DNA from: JANQGH01 sp039177555
GTDB taxonomy: Bacteria; Pseudomonadota; Alphaproteobacteria; DSM-16000; Inquilinaceae
Direction of reading: 5' to 3'
Assembly: GCA_039177555.1 (NCBI GenBank)
Contig: JBCDFV010000007.1
Span: 73,951-137,950, forward strand
Length of the DNA: 64,000 bases
Shown here one piece after another: positions 8,525-16,727 of the stretch. Under the pieces are notes generated by a model. It did not search any database. It saw only the letters and a list, made by a program, of their open reading frames with translations, and was not told where the DNA came from. Within the stretch, counting starts at the first letter, position 1, and the number at the start of each line of letters is the position of its first letter. The position numbers and the translations under genes were made by a program.

Positions 8525-9732
8525 TCGGCAAAAGGTCCGCGTTCGATGATGGTTTGCACGAGCCGGCGGCCGACATCGCGCTTGGTGAGTGTCGGCCAGT
8601 CCTCGACCCCGTCCGGGGTGACAAGATGGACGGTGTTGCGGTCGCCGCCGAACGTGCCGACGGCAGGCGAAACGTCGTTGGCCAGAATCCAGTTGCAGCC
8701 CTTTCTGGCCAATTTAGCCTGGGCATGGGCCACCACGTCCTCGGTCTCGGCCGCGAAGCCGATCACTATGCCCGGCCGTTCCGGGCCGCTCTTCGACAGG
8801 GTGGCCAGGATGTCCGGATTCTCGCTGAGAGTCAGTGTCGGCGTCGCCTGACCGTCCGCCTTCTTCAGCTTCTGTTCGGCCGCGTCGGCAACGTGCCAGT
8901 CGGCCACGGCAGCCGCGCAAACCGCGATGTCGGCCGGCAAGGCGGCTTGGCAGGCCGCCAGCATCTCTTTGGCGGTTTCGACCGGCACGGTCGTCAGGCC
9001 GGGCGGTTCCGGCAGGTCCACGGGACCGGTGACCAGCGTCACCTCCGCGCCAGCCTCGGCCAAGGCCATGGCGATCGCATGACCCTGCCGGCCCGACGAC
9101 CTGTTGGCGATGTACCGGACCGGGTCGATCGGTTCATGGGTTGGGCCGCTGGTCACCAGCGCCCGGCGCCCCGCCAACGGCCCGCTGGCGGTTTGAAAGA
9201 AGTTCGAGATCTCGGCGACGATCTCCAACGGCTCCGCCATGCGGCCGGGGCCGTATTCGCCGCAGGCCATGTCGCCCTCGTTGGGGCCGACGATCATCAC
9301 GCCGCGATCGCGCAGCACAGCGAGGTTCGATTGGGTCGCCGGGTGCTGCCACATGCGCACATTCATGGCCGGGGCCGCCAGGACAGGCTTGTCCGTGGCC
9401 AAGAGGACCGTGGTCGCCAAATCGTTCGCCATGCCGGCGGCCATGCGCGCCAGGATGTCGGCGCTGGCCGGCGCCACGACCAGCAGGTCGGCGTTGCGCG
9501 AGAGCTGGATATGACCCATCTCGGCCTCGTCGGTCAGCGAGAACAGGTCGGTATAGACCTTGTCCTCAGTCAGCGCGGACACCGACAGCGGCGTGACGAA
9601 TTGCTCGCCCGCCCGCGTCAACACGGCGCGCACATCCGCGCCGCGCTCGCGCAGGCGGCGGATCAGATCGAGCGATTTATAGGCGGCAATACCCCCGGAG
9701 ATGATCAGGAGGACGCGCTTTCCACGCAGCAC
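8521..9732 (-). CDS. coaBC: Bifunctional phosphopantothenoylcysteine decarboxylase / phosphopantothenate-cysteine ligase
   Basis: Two successive coenzyme A biosynthesis steps. The N-terminal CoaC flavoprotein domain (about 1-190) has GGIAAYKS, the ASADILARMAAGMANDL helix, PAMNVRMW and the active-site cysteine segment GDMACGEYGPGRM. The C-terminal CoaB domain begins at about 195 with RRALVTSGPTHEPIDPVR and SSGRQGHAIA. The 403 residues fit the bifunctional family. It is first in a coaBC-dut pair, and the lipoprotein gene lies about 110 bases upstream. Confidence 0.96.
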   Translation of the reverse strand: MLRGKRVLLIISGGIAAYKSLDLIRRLRERGADVRAVLTRAGEQFVTPLSVSALTEDKVYTDLFSLTDEAEMGHIQLSRNADLLVVAPASADILARMAAGMANDLATTVLLATDKPVLAAPAMNVRMWQHPATQSNLAVLRDRGVMIVGPNEGDMACGEYGPGRMAEPLEIVAEISNFFQTASGPLAGRRALVTSGPTHEPIDPVRYIANRSSGRQGHAIAMALAEAGAEVTLVTGPVDLPEPPGLTTVPVETAKEMLAACQAALPADIAVCAAAVADWHVADAAEQKLKKADGQATPTLTLSENPDILATLSKSGPERPGIVIGFAAETEDVVAHAQAKLARKGCNWILANDVSPAVGTFGGDRNTVHLVTPDGVEDWPTLTKRDVGRRLVQTIIERGPFAE

Positions 9733-9840
9733 AGTGCGAAATCCCGAAAAAAGAACACTGAAGTTTGCGGAAATGAATGTAGGTTAGGATCAAGGGGGCG
9801 GCAAGCCGGTATTGGCCGGCGCGCCGACGCAATTCCGCAG

Positions 9841-9978
9841 TCAGTTGCCTTCCAGCGCGTCGCCCGTATCGCGAATATCCTGACCGATGCCGCGGATCGT
9901 ATTGTCGCAGGCCGCAAGCCCGACACCGGCCACCGCAAGGGCCAGCAAGAGCGAGACGGTCGAAAGCAGCCGTTTCAT
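9841..9978 (-). CDS. Entericidin-like small lipoprotein
   Basis: A 45-residue gene with a good ribosome-binding site (AGAGGAAA, 4 bases before ATG). MKRLLSTVSLLLALAVAG is a signal peptide ending in the lipobox LAAC (lipid-modified Cys24). The short mature tail DNTIRGIGQDIRDTGDALEG matches the EcnA/EcnB pattern of a short amphipathic helix after the cysteine. Family members are small cell-envelope lipoproteins, in E. coli a toxin-antidote pair expressed in stationary phase. Only one copy is here, so no antidote partner is visible. It sits between coaBC and ubiE on the same strand. Confidence 0.85.
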   Translation of the reverse strand: MKRLLSTVSLLLALAVAGVGLAACDNTIRGIGQDIRDTGDALEGN

Positions 9979-10034
9979 GGCATTTCCTCTCATGGACTCT
10001 CTCATCCAATGTCGGTGATGCTATCGCGAGGTCG

Positions 10035-10835
10035 CTAGATTCGCCAGCCGCTGTGGATGGCGGCAATGCCGCCGGACAGATTGCGCCAGCGCGTGTGCGA
10101 GAAGCCAGCCTGGCTCATGCGCTGTTCCAGTTCGGACTGGTCCGGAAAGCGCCTGATGCTTTCGACGAGATACTGATAGCTGTCGCGATCGCGCGCGACG
10201 ATTTCGCCCAGGCGCGGTATCACCGCGAAGGAATAGGCGTCATAGGCCCGGCGCAGCATGGGCACCGCAACCTGGCTGAACTCCAGACAGAAGAACCGGC
10301 CGCCCGGCTTCAGCACCCTGCGGGCCTCGGCCAAGGCATCGTCGATCCGGGTGACGTTGCGCAGGCCGAAGGCGATCGTATAGGCGTCGATCGAACGGTC
10401 GGCGATGGGCAGCGCCTCGGCATTGCCGACGACGACGTTCAGACCGTGAACCAGGCCGCGATCGAACGCCCGATCACGCCCTACCCGCACCATCGCCTCG
10501 GTCAGGTCGCAGATGGTGATATCGGCCGCCGGCGTCCGGTCCTTCAGCCGGAAGGCGATGTCGCCCGTGCCGCCGGCCACGTCGAGCGACCGTTCGTTCG
10601 CACGCAACTTCACCTGTGTGACGAAGCTCGTCTTCCACAGGCGATGGGTGCCGACGCTCATCAGGTCGTTCATGAGATCGTAGCGGCGGGCCACACGGTC
10701 GAAGACGCCGTGCACCATCTCCGTCTTGGCACGGGGTTCCACCGCCCGGTCGCCGAACCAGCCGGCCTCGGGATTGCGCGGTCCCGGCGCGGCGTCGGCC
10801 GTCTTCTGATCGCCCTCGGTCATGGGCGGGACCAT
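10035..10835 (-). CDS. ubiE: Ubiquinone/menaquinone C-methyltransferase
   Basis: SAM-dependent methyltransferase of quinone synthesis (2-methoxy-6-polyprenyl-1,4-benzoquinol methylase). The UbiE signatures are present: VFDRVARRYDLMNDLMSVGTHRLWK, SAM motif LDVAGGTGDIAFR, NAEALPIAD and FGLRNVTRIDDALAEARRVLKPGG. It has 266 residues; a second ATG at 10823 would remove only four. It is divergent from mutM across 38 bases. Confidence 0.95.
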   Translation of the reverse strand: MVPPMTEGDQKTADAAPGPRNPEAGWFGDRAVEPRAKTEMVHGVFDRVARRYDLMNDLMSVGTHRLWKTSFVTQVKLRANERSLDVAGGTGDIAFRLKDRTPAADITICDLTEAMVRVGRDRAFDRGLVHGLNVVVGNAEALPIADRSIDAYTIAFGLRNVTRIDDALAEARRVLKPGGRFFCLEFSQVAVPMLRRAYDAYSFAVIPRLGEIVARDRDSYQYLVESIRRFPDQSELEQRMSQAGFSHTRWRNLSGGIAAIHSGWRI

Positions 10836-10873
10836 AGCGTTGAGCCCCGCTTCTTGCTATAGGCCGCGACGCA

Positions 10874-11737
10874 ATGCCCGAACTGCCCGAAGTCGAAACC
10901 GTCCGCCGCGGCCTGGCGGCTAAAATTCTTGGCCAGCGGTTCGTCGCCGTCGAACAGCGGCGCGCCGACCTGCGCTATCCCCTGCCCGACGACCTGCCCA
11001 ACCGCCTGATCGGCCGGACCGTCGAGGCGATCGACCGGCGCGCCAAATACCTGTTGCTGCGCCTGGATGACGGCATGGTGCTGATGATCCATCTTGGCAT
11101 GTCGGGCCGCATGCTGTTGGCGGACGGCCGCCAAGAACCGGGGCCCCACGATCATCTGATCTTCATGACCGATGACGGCACGTCGGTGACCTTCAACGAT
11201 GTCCGGCGCTTCGGCATGGTCGATCTGGTCTCGTCCAATGCGCTCGCCGCCTACCCGGCCCTGGCGAGCCTGGGGCCGGAACCGTTGGGTGACGCCTTCA
11301 CGCCTGCCGTCCTGTCGGAGAGCCTGAGCGGCAAGCGAACCCCGATCAAGGCGGCCCTGCTGGACCAGCGGGTCGTGGCGGGCCTTGGAAACATCTATGT
11401 CTGCGAGGCCCTGTTCATGGCCGGCATCTCGCCCCGGCGCCTGGCGAAGACGGTTGTCGGAAGCCGGGCGGAGCGGTTGGTGCCGGCGATCAAATCCGTG
11501 CTCGATCGCGCGATTGCGGTTGGCGGCTCGTCCCTCCGCGACTATGTGCAGGCCTCCGGCGAGCTCGGCTACTTTCAGCACGAATGGGCCGTTTATGGAC
11601 GCGAGGGACAGCCGTGCAAGCGCTGCGATGGTGATGTCATTGACGATGTCCAGGGCGACGGGAAAGCTACTGGCGGCATTCGGCGCCTGGTTCAGTCCAA
11701 CCGGTCGACCTTCTATTGCCCGCGCTGCCAGCGGTGA
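10874..11737 (+). CDS. mutM: Formamidopyrimidine-DNA glycosylase
   Basis: Base excision repair glycosylase/AP lyase that removes 8-oxoguanine and formamidopyrimidines. The catalytic N-terminus PELPEVETVRRGL has Pro1 exposed after Met removal and Glu2. The H2TH region has GLGNIYVCEALF. The C-terminal zinc finger is CKRC ... CPRC, with the RSTFYC ligand strand intact. It has 287 residues. The finger carries about a dozen extra residues (DVIDDVQGDGKAT) between its first and second halves compared with the usual compact form. The gene is divergent from ubiE. Confidence 0.95.
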   Translation: MPELPEVETVRRGLAAKILGQRFVAVEQRRADLRYPLPDDLPNRLIGRTVEAIDRRAKYLLLRLDDGMVLMIHLGMSGRMLLADGRQEPGPHDHLIFMTDDGTSVTFNDVRRFGMVDLVSSNALAAYPALASLGPEPLGDAFTPAVLSESLSGKRTPIKAALLDQRVVAGLGNIYVCEALFMAGISPRRLAKTVVGSRAERLVPAIKSVLDRAIAVGGSSLRDYVQASGELGYFQHEWAVYGREGQPCKRCDGDVIDDVQGDGKATGGIRRLVQSNRSTFYCPRCQR

Positions 11738-11785
11738 ATTGGGTGGGTCGTCGCTCGGGGCTCGACGAGGGCCGAAACCGGCCCT

Positions 11786-12049
11786 ATACCAAGGATCGAT
11801 GATAATGACCCATGTGATGGCGGCCAAATCGGTTCACGGCAAGGCGCGTCGCGCAGCGCGATGCCTTAGCATCGGGCAAGCGGCGCAACGCAGCCGTGGA
11901 GCGATTTGGCCCCACCGAAGGCCGCGTTGTCTTGTCCGCCGGCTGCGTTGCGCGCCGCTTGTGGTATGTCCACACCACGGCGCGACACGCGCCTGACCAG
12001 CGAACAAGACAAGGCGGTCACATGGGTCATTATCATCGATCCTTGGTAT
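11786..12049. repeat. 264-bp palindromic MITE-like element with 32-bp terminal inverted repeats
   Basis: Bases 11786-11817 (beginning ATACCAAGGATCGATG) and 12018-12049 (ending CGATCCTTGGTAT) are perfect inverted repeats of 32 bp. Inside are further inverted pairs: 11822-11831 with 11902-11911, and 11877-11895 with 11941-11961, the latter with small internal differences. If the terminus is taken as CCAAGG, a TA lies directly outside each end, as expected for Tc1/mariner or IS630-type target duplication. No transposase-sized frame exists inside. I read it as a miniature inverted-repeat transposable element that fills most of the mutM/hydratase gap (11738-12116). A structured RNA or bidirectional terminator is a less likely alternative. 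Confidence 0.75.
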
Positions 12050-12116
12050 TAGGGTACCGCGCGCTTGGGCGGATCTCGGGACCGCCGATGCTCTTAGACG
12101 AACTTCAGGAAATTCC

Positions 12117-12890
12117 ATGGCCTATGAAACTCTGATTGTCGAAAACCGTGGCAAGGTCGGCCTGATCACGCTGAACCGCCCCAAGGCGCTGAATGCGCTG
12201 AACGGCGCGCTGATCGACGAGTTGGGCCAGGCCTTGGATGCGCTGGAAGGCGACGATGCCGTCGGCTGTATCGTCATCACCGGCTCTGAAAAGGCCTTTG
12301 CCGCCGGCGCCGACATCAAGGAGATGGCGACGCGCAGCTTCATCGATGTGTTCGAGACGAACTTCATCGCCGATTGGCAACGGGTCGCGCAGTGCCGCAA
12401 GCCGGTGATCGCGGCGGTGGCCGGCTATGCGCTTGGCGGCGGCTGCGAGCTGGCCATGATGTGCGACTTCATCCTGGCGGCGAACACGGCCAAGTTCGGC
12501 CAGCCGGAAATCACCATCGGCACGATCCCCGGCGCGGGCGGCAGCCAGCGGCTGACCCGGTTCGTCGGCAAGTCCAAGGCCATGGAGATGTGCCTGACCG
12601 GCCGCATGATGGATGCCGACGAGGCGGAACGGTCGGGGCTGGTCAGCCGGATCGTGCCGGCGGCGGACCTGGTCGATGAGTCGATCAAGGTCGGCGAGCG
12701 GATCGCGGAGATGTCGCGCCCGATGGTCGCCATGGCGAAGGAGGCGGTCAATCGCGCCTATGAAACGACGATGGCCGAGGGCGTGCTGTTCGAACGCCGC
12801 CTGTTCCATGCCACCTTTGCGACCGAGGATCAGAAGGAAGGCATGGCCGCCTTCATCGAAAAGCGCCAGCCGGACTTCAAGAACGCCTGA
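12117..12890 (+). CDS. Enoyl-CoA hydratase
   Basis: Crotonase-family hydratase of fatty acid beta-oxidation (trans-2-enoyl-CoA to 3-hydroxyacyl-CoA). It has 257 residues, the usual length. The oxyanion-hole segment is AFAAGADIKEM. Both catalytic glutamates are in place, in GYALGGGCELAMM and FGQPEITIG, followed by IPGAGGSQRLTR. The C-terminal trimerisation helix ends EGMAAFIEKRQPDF. It appears monocistronic, flanked by the palindromic element and the rpsT promoter. Confidence 0.93.
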   Translation: MAYETLIVENRGKVGLITLNRPKALNALNGALIDELGQALDALEGDDAVGCIVITGSEKAFAAGADIKEMATRSFIDVFETNFIADWQRVAQCRKPVIAAVAGYALGGGCELAMMCDFILAANTAKFGQPEITIGTIPGAGGSQRLTRFVGKSKAMEMCLTGRMMDADEAERSGLVSRIVPAADLVDESIKVGERIAEMSRPMVAMAKEAVNRAYETTMAEGVLFERRLFHATFATEDQKEGMAAFIEKRQPDFKNA

Positions 12891-12989
12891 GCAGGCTGGC
12901 CGGCCGTTGTTTGGCGCCGCCGCGGCGCCGGCCAATTGCCGAAATGTGGCGCCGGCGAGCGGCAGCGCAAACAGGGTGCGGATCGCCGC

Positions 12990-13018
12990 TTGACGGCATA
13001 GGGCGCCACGACTATATA
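12990..13018 (+). promoter_or_regulatory. Sigma-70-type promoter of rpsT
   Basis: TTGACG (12990-12995), a 17-base spacer and TATATA (13013-13018) stand 50 bases before the rpsT start codon. This is a near-consensus housekeeping promoter, as expected for a ribosomal protein gene. Confidence 0.8.
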
Positions 13019-13067
13019 CCGCGCTCGCTTTGGAGCCGGAGACGGCTCTTCGACTAAGGGATTTGTG

Positions 13068-13328
13068 ATGGCTAATCATGCCTCCGCCAAGAAGCGGATC
13101 CGCCAGACAGCGCGGCGCACCGCCGTGAACCGCGCCCGCGTGAGCCGCATTCGGACCTTCACCAAGCAGGTCGAGGCGGCGATTGCCTCTGGCGACAAGG
13201 AAGCGGCCCAGGCCGCCCTGAAGGCCGCCCAGCCGGAGCTGCATCGCGGCGTTTCCAAGGGCGTCATGCACAAGAATACGGTCGCGCGCAAGTTGTCGCG
13301 CCTGTCGGGGCGCATCAACGCCCTGTAG
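13068..13328 (+). CDS. rpsT: 30S ribosomal protein S20
   Basis: Primary 16S-rRNA-binding protein of the small subunit. Its 86 basic residues begin MANHASAKKRIRQTARRT and end with VMHKNTVARKLSRLSGRINAL, both diagnostic of S20. The ATG at 13068 follows directly on an in-frame GTG at 13065, but MANH- is the family start. It has its own promoter and a terminator 25 bases downstream, and precedes dnaA as in many Alphaproteobacteria. Confidence 0.98.
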   Translation: MANHASAKKRIRQTARRTAVNRARVSRIRTFTKQVEAAIASGDKEAAQAALKAAQPELHRGVSKGVMHKNTVARKLSRLSGRINAL

Positions 13329-13352
13329 GCGTTGTAACCTAAACGTCAAACC

Positions 13353-13386
13353 AAGGGCCGGGCCTTAGTGCCACGGCCCTTTTTTG
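13353..13386 (+). terminator. Rho-independent terminator of rpsT
   Basis: AAGGGCCG (13353-13360) pairs with CGGCCCTT (13374-13381) around a 13-base loop and runs into a T tract ending at 13385. It lies directly after rpsT. Confidence 0.85.
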
Positions 13387-13885
13387 CTGTCTTTTCGGTG
13401 CCGGCCGGCTGCTGAATCGGGCCTGGACAGCGCGTGGTCGCGGCTTGGCGCATCCGCTCGCCAAGCGGGTCGTGATGCAACGAAGACACAACCGCGAACG
13501 ATTTTTGCTTTTTTGCGACGGTCCCGTTTTGTTCAGTTGTCTGCACCCCCCGGCACGCGTACACTCACAGCGTCCGAAATAAAAATAAAGCCTCGACAGG
13601 GATCGGAAGGTCTAAATGTGTGAAACTTCGGTTAAATCCGCAGGAAAGCGGATTAAAGGTGAGGGGCTAATTCACTTTTATTAACGCTTTATCACCTTTT
13701 GTTTAACTAACCTCATCCTTTCGTTTCGTTTCTTTGGGCTCTTGGAAAAAACACCTGAGAGTCGAGGGAGTTTTATTGTCTGATGCTCGGTGGCCTGGTC
13801 AGCGCCGAATACGCGGGAAAAGGGTGAATCTTGAAGCATAGCCAGTGCCTGAGCGCGGGGCTGGCCAAGCAGGCGGAGGGCGTAA
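13387..13885 (+). other. dnaA upstream region, AT-rich with nested inverted repeats
   Basis: A 499-base gap between the rpsT terminator and dnaA. The middle (about 13570-13760) is clearly richer in A+T than its surroundings. It contains a 7-bp hairpin (13635-13641 with 13648-13654) and an 8-bp inverted repeat AAAGGTGA/TCACCTTT (13655-13662 with 13692-13699). I found no consensus DnaA boxes, so a replication origin cannot be claimed. It probably holds the dnaA promoter and leader. Confidence 0.5.
13616..13684 (+). CDS. Possible 22-codon leader peptide upstream of dnaA
   Basis: ATG at 13616 has a strong ribosome-binding site (GGAAGG, about 5 bases upstream) and opens 22 codons (MCETSVKSAGKRIKGEG...) ending at TAA 13682-13684. 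The peptide is lysine-rich and its codons are low in G/C at the third position, unlike the neighbouring genes. The frame overlaps one hairpin completely and half of an 8-bp inverted repeat, which is the usual layout of a regulatory leader. No similarity is recognised; it may be chance. Confidence 0.35.
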   Translation: MCETSVKSAGKRIKGEGLIHFY

Positions 13886-15295
13886 GTGACCGGTTTGAAC
13901 ATGTCCTTGGGCGGCGGCGGACCGTCCAACACCGGAAAAATCGAGCAACAATGGGTGCGGGTCAGGGCGCGACTCCGCGATGAAGTGGGCGACCCGACAT
14001 TCAAGAGTTGGTTGAAACCTCTGACCCTGGCCGGTGTCGATGAAGGCGTCGTTCGCATTGCCGTCCAGACCAAGTTCATGCGCGATTGGGTTGTAACCCA
14101 CTTCGCCGATCGGATCCGCGCCTTGTTCGCCGAGGAAAACGGCCATGTGCACTCGGTCAACGTCATCGTTCAGGACGCGCCGGCTCGAAATGGCCATGTC
14201 GCGGACACGGCCGATCCATCGCCGGAGGCCGAGATGTTGACCGACACCAGGACGGATCGCGCCAACGTCTATGGCGCGCCGCTGGACCCCCGCTTCCGCT
14301 TCGAAAGCTTCATTGTCGGCAAGCCCAACGAATTCGCTTACGCCGCGTCGCGCCGGATCGCGGATGCGACCTCGGTTCAGTTCAACCCGCTTTTTCTCTA
14401 TGGCGGGGTCGGGCTGGGCAAGACCCATCTGATGCATGCCATCGCCTGGCACATCAGGGACCGGCATCCGGAGCGGCACGTGCTATACACCTCCGCCGAG
14501 ACCTTCATGCGCCGGTTCATCCAGGCCCTGCGCTACAAGGACACGGTCAGCTTCAAGGACATGTTCCGCTCGGTCGACGTGCTGATGATCGACGATCTTC
14601 AGTTCATCTCGGGCAAGGAGTCGACGCAGGAGGAGTTCTTCCACACCTTCAACGCGCTCGTCGACCACAACCGCCAGGTCATCGTCTCGGCCGACAAGTC
14701 GCCGACCGACCTGGAGGGCATGGAGGAGCGGCTGAAGTCGCGCCTGGGCTGGGGCCTGGTCGCCGACATCCACCCGACCACTTACGAGCTTCGCCTGGGC
14801 ATCCTGCAGGCCAAGGCGGAAAAACACCCCAATGTCGAGGTGCCGGCCAAGGTGCTGGAATACCTGGCCCACAAGATCGTCAACAATGTGCGCGAGCTTG
14901 AAGGGGCGCTGAACCGGCTGATCGCGACCGCCGAACTGGTCGGCCGCGAGATCACGCTGGAGTCGACCAACGAGTTGCTGCACGACGTGCTGCGCGTGTC
15001 GGACCGGCGCGTCACCATCGACGAGATCCAGCGCAAGGTGGCCGAGCACTTCAACATCCGTGTTGCGGATATGCACTCAGCGAGGCGGTCTCGCTCGGTC
15101 GCGCGGCCGCGCCAGGTCGCCATGTATCTGTGCAAGCAACTGACCCCACGCTCGCTGCCGGAAATCGGCCGAAAATTCGGCGGTCGCGACCACAGCACCG
15201 TGATCCACGCGGTACGCAAGATCGAGGAACTGTGCGCCGCCGACAGGGCCTTTGCCGAAGAGGTCGAACTTCTGCGGCGCATGCTGCAGCCTTAA
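13886..15295 (+). CDS. dnaA: Chromosomal replication initiator protein
   Basis: AAA+ initiator that binds and opens the origin. It has 469 residues. Domain I is about 18-95, a linker about 96-130, and the ATPase has Walker A GGVGLGKTH (173-181) and Walker B LMIDDLQFISGKE. Sensor and Arg-finger regions follow (SADKSPTDLEGMEERLKSRL, NNVRELEGALNRL). The C-terminal DNA-binding domain carries the DnaA signature FGGRDHSTVIHAV. GTG at 13886 is used, with GGAGGG upstream; ATG at 13901 is an alternative. Here dnaA is separated from dnaN by a reverse-strand gene. Confidence 0.97.
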   Translation: MTGLNMSLGGGGPSNTGKIEQQWVRVRARLRDEVGDPTFKSWLKPLTLAGVDEGVVRIAVQTKFMRDWVVTHFADRIRALFAEENGHVHSVNVIVQDAPARNGHVADTADPSPEAEMLTDTRTDRANVYGAPLDPRFRFESFIVGKPNEFAYAASRRIADATSVQFNPLFLYGGVGLGKTHLMHAIAWHIRDRHPERHVLYTSAETFMRRFIQALRYKDTVSFKDMFRSVDVLMIDDLQFISGKESTQEEFFHTFNALVDHNRQVIVSADKSPTDLEGMEERLKSRLGWGLVADIHPTTYELRLGILQAKAEKHPNVEVPAKVLEYLAHKIVNNVRELEGALNRLIATAELVGREITLESTNELLHDVLRVSDRRVTIDEIQRKVAEHFNIRVADMHSARRSRSVARPRQVAMYLCKQLTPRSLPEIGRKFGGRDHSTVIHAVRKIEELCAADRAFAEEVELLRRMLQP

Positions 15296-15311
15296 GTCCG
15301 GTCGACCGGCG

Positions 15312-16478
15312 TTACTCGTGCGTTCCCTCTGGCGAAGCGCGATGCCGGTCGACAAACTCCTTCAATCTCTTGGCAAAGGCCGGGTCATCGCTTGCCAGTT
15401 GCGTGCAGTCCTCCGCGGACAGAACCAGCAACTGGCATTCGGTGACCGTGGTGACGGTTGCGTCCAGGGTCTGATGGCCGCCGATGAGGGCGCTTTCGCC
15501 GAAAAAGTCGCCCTCGTGCAGACGTCTGGTGCCACGGGGCGACGTCACGTCGAGCTGGCCTTCGACGACGATGTACAGCGCGTCGGCCGGATCACCGGGA
15601 CGCAGCAGGGCATGGCGCGCGGGCACGGCCCGTTTAACCAGCGCGACGGTCAGATTGGCCAGGGTGGCGGCATCCAGCTTTGCCAGAATCGGCACGCGCA
15701 GCAATCGGTTTATGCTGACGACGAAGTCGTGGCGCCGGATCTCGCGGGCAAACCCCGCCGCCAGGATGGCCGCCGGCAAGGCGAACAGGCCGACGCCCAG
15801 GAACATGAACAGTGCGCCGAGCGCGCGGCCGAGGTCCGTGACCGGCACGATGTCGCCATAGCCGACCGTGGTCAGTGTGATGATGCCCCACCACAGGGCC
15901 GCCGGAATGCTGGAAAACGCCTCCGGCTGGGCGTCTCGTTCGACCTCGTACATCAGGGTCGACGCGACCATGACCGTGATCAGCATCAACAGCATGGCGC
16001 TGATCAACGTGCGCCCTTCCGCCCGCACCACCGAGGCCAGCGACGCCATGGCCGGCGAGTAGCGGGTCATCTTGATCAGCCAGAGGATACGGAACAGCCG
16101 CAGCACGCGCAGGTCGAAGGGCAGGATGAACGACAGCCAAAACGGCAGAACGGCCAGCAAGTCCACGATCGCCATCGGCGTCATCGCATAGCGCAGCCGA
16201 CCCCGCACCGGGTGATGAAACTTCTCTCGCCGGTCTTCGACCGCGCACCACAGCCGGGCGAGATACTCGATGGTGAACACGCTGATGGTGAACCAGTCGA
16301 TAAAACGCGTTACCCCGAGCCATTCCGGCGGCAGGCTGCTGATGGTTTCGAGCGCCAGCGACCCGATGCTGATCAAGATCAGCACGACCAGCGCGGCGTT
16401 GAGCAGATGGTGACCCAGCCCGACGCGGCCTGATCCGTCCAGCAGCCTGAAAAGCCGTGCGCGCACTGATTGGGCCAT
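15312..16478 (-). CDS. Six-TM cyclic-nucleotide-gated-type potassium channel
   Basis: A 388-residue inner-membrane channel. S1-S4 span about 22-165 with a short Arg-containing S4 (LRVLRLFRILWLIKMTR). S5, pore helix and S6 follow, with the K+ selectivity filter TTVGYGD. The C-terminal cyclic-nucleotide-binding-like domain (about 275-375) has LRPGDPADALYIVVEGQLDV and GDFFGESALIGG. The phosphate-binding cassette lacks the arginine expected in the PRSATV-type segment and reads HQTLDATV instead. It is therefore related to MlotiK1-type channels but may not bind cAMP. It lies convergent to dnaA and divergent from dnaN. Confidence 0.88.
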   Translation of the reverse strand: MAQSVRARLFRLLDGSGRVGLGHHLLNAALVVLILISIGSLALETISSLPPEWLGVTRFIDWFTISVFTIEYLARLWCAVEDRREKFHHPVRGRLRYAMTPMAIVDLLAVLPFWLSFILPFDLRVLRLFRILWLIKMTRYSPAMASLASVVRAEGRTLISAMLLMLITVMVASTLMYEVERDAQPEAFSSIPAALWWGIITLTTVGYGDIVPVTDLGRALGALFMFLGVGLFALPAAILAAGFAREIRRHDFVVSINRLLRVPILAKLDAATLANLTVALVKRAVPARHALLRPGDPADALYIVVEGQLDVTSPRGTRRLHEGDFFGESALIGGHQTLDATVTTVTECQLLVLSAEDCTQLASDDPAFAKRLKEFVDRHRASPEGTHE

Positions 16479-16538
16479 GACGCCTGATTATGGCCGGTTC
16501 GCCCGCCGGGTCCAACCGGCATCGAAATGACGAAAAAG

Positions 16539-16567
16539 CTTAAACTCAAAGGGCATTGGGATATAAT
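16539..16567 (+). promoter_or_regulatory. Candidate dnaN promoter
   Basis: CTTAAA (16539-16544), a 17-base spacer and a perfect TATAAT (16562-16567) stand about 160 bases before dnaN. The leader then contains a CACCGG-AACG-CCGGTG hairpin (16664-16679). The -35 element is weak; the -10 is strong. A dedicated promoter makes sense because dnaN is cut off from dnaA here. Confidence 0.55.
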
Positions 16568-16727
16568 CCGTCTCCGGAATCCCGGTCCGTTCGATGCTGC
16601 GGCTTAGTCGCGGTGACGGGTGGGCGCATCGACGCTCCAGCCTCAGACGGAAACCTCTAGGATCACCGGAACGCCGGTGGGCTGCGTCCATCCTGGACAG
16701 CCTTGAGACACAGATGACGATTGCCGC

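Noticed and set aside
11784..12135. Short frames in the mutM/hydratase gap (one on each strand) that both contain HMGHYHRSLV
   Set aside because: The shared peptide is the translation of the same terminal repeat on opposite strands, not two related proteins.
13387..13885. Chromosomal replication origin
   Set aside because: AT-rich and next to dnaA, but I found no TTATCCACA-type DnaA boxes; in many Alphaproteobacteria oriC is elsewhere.
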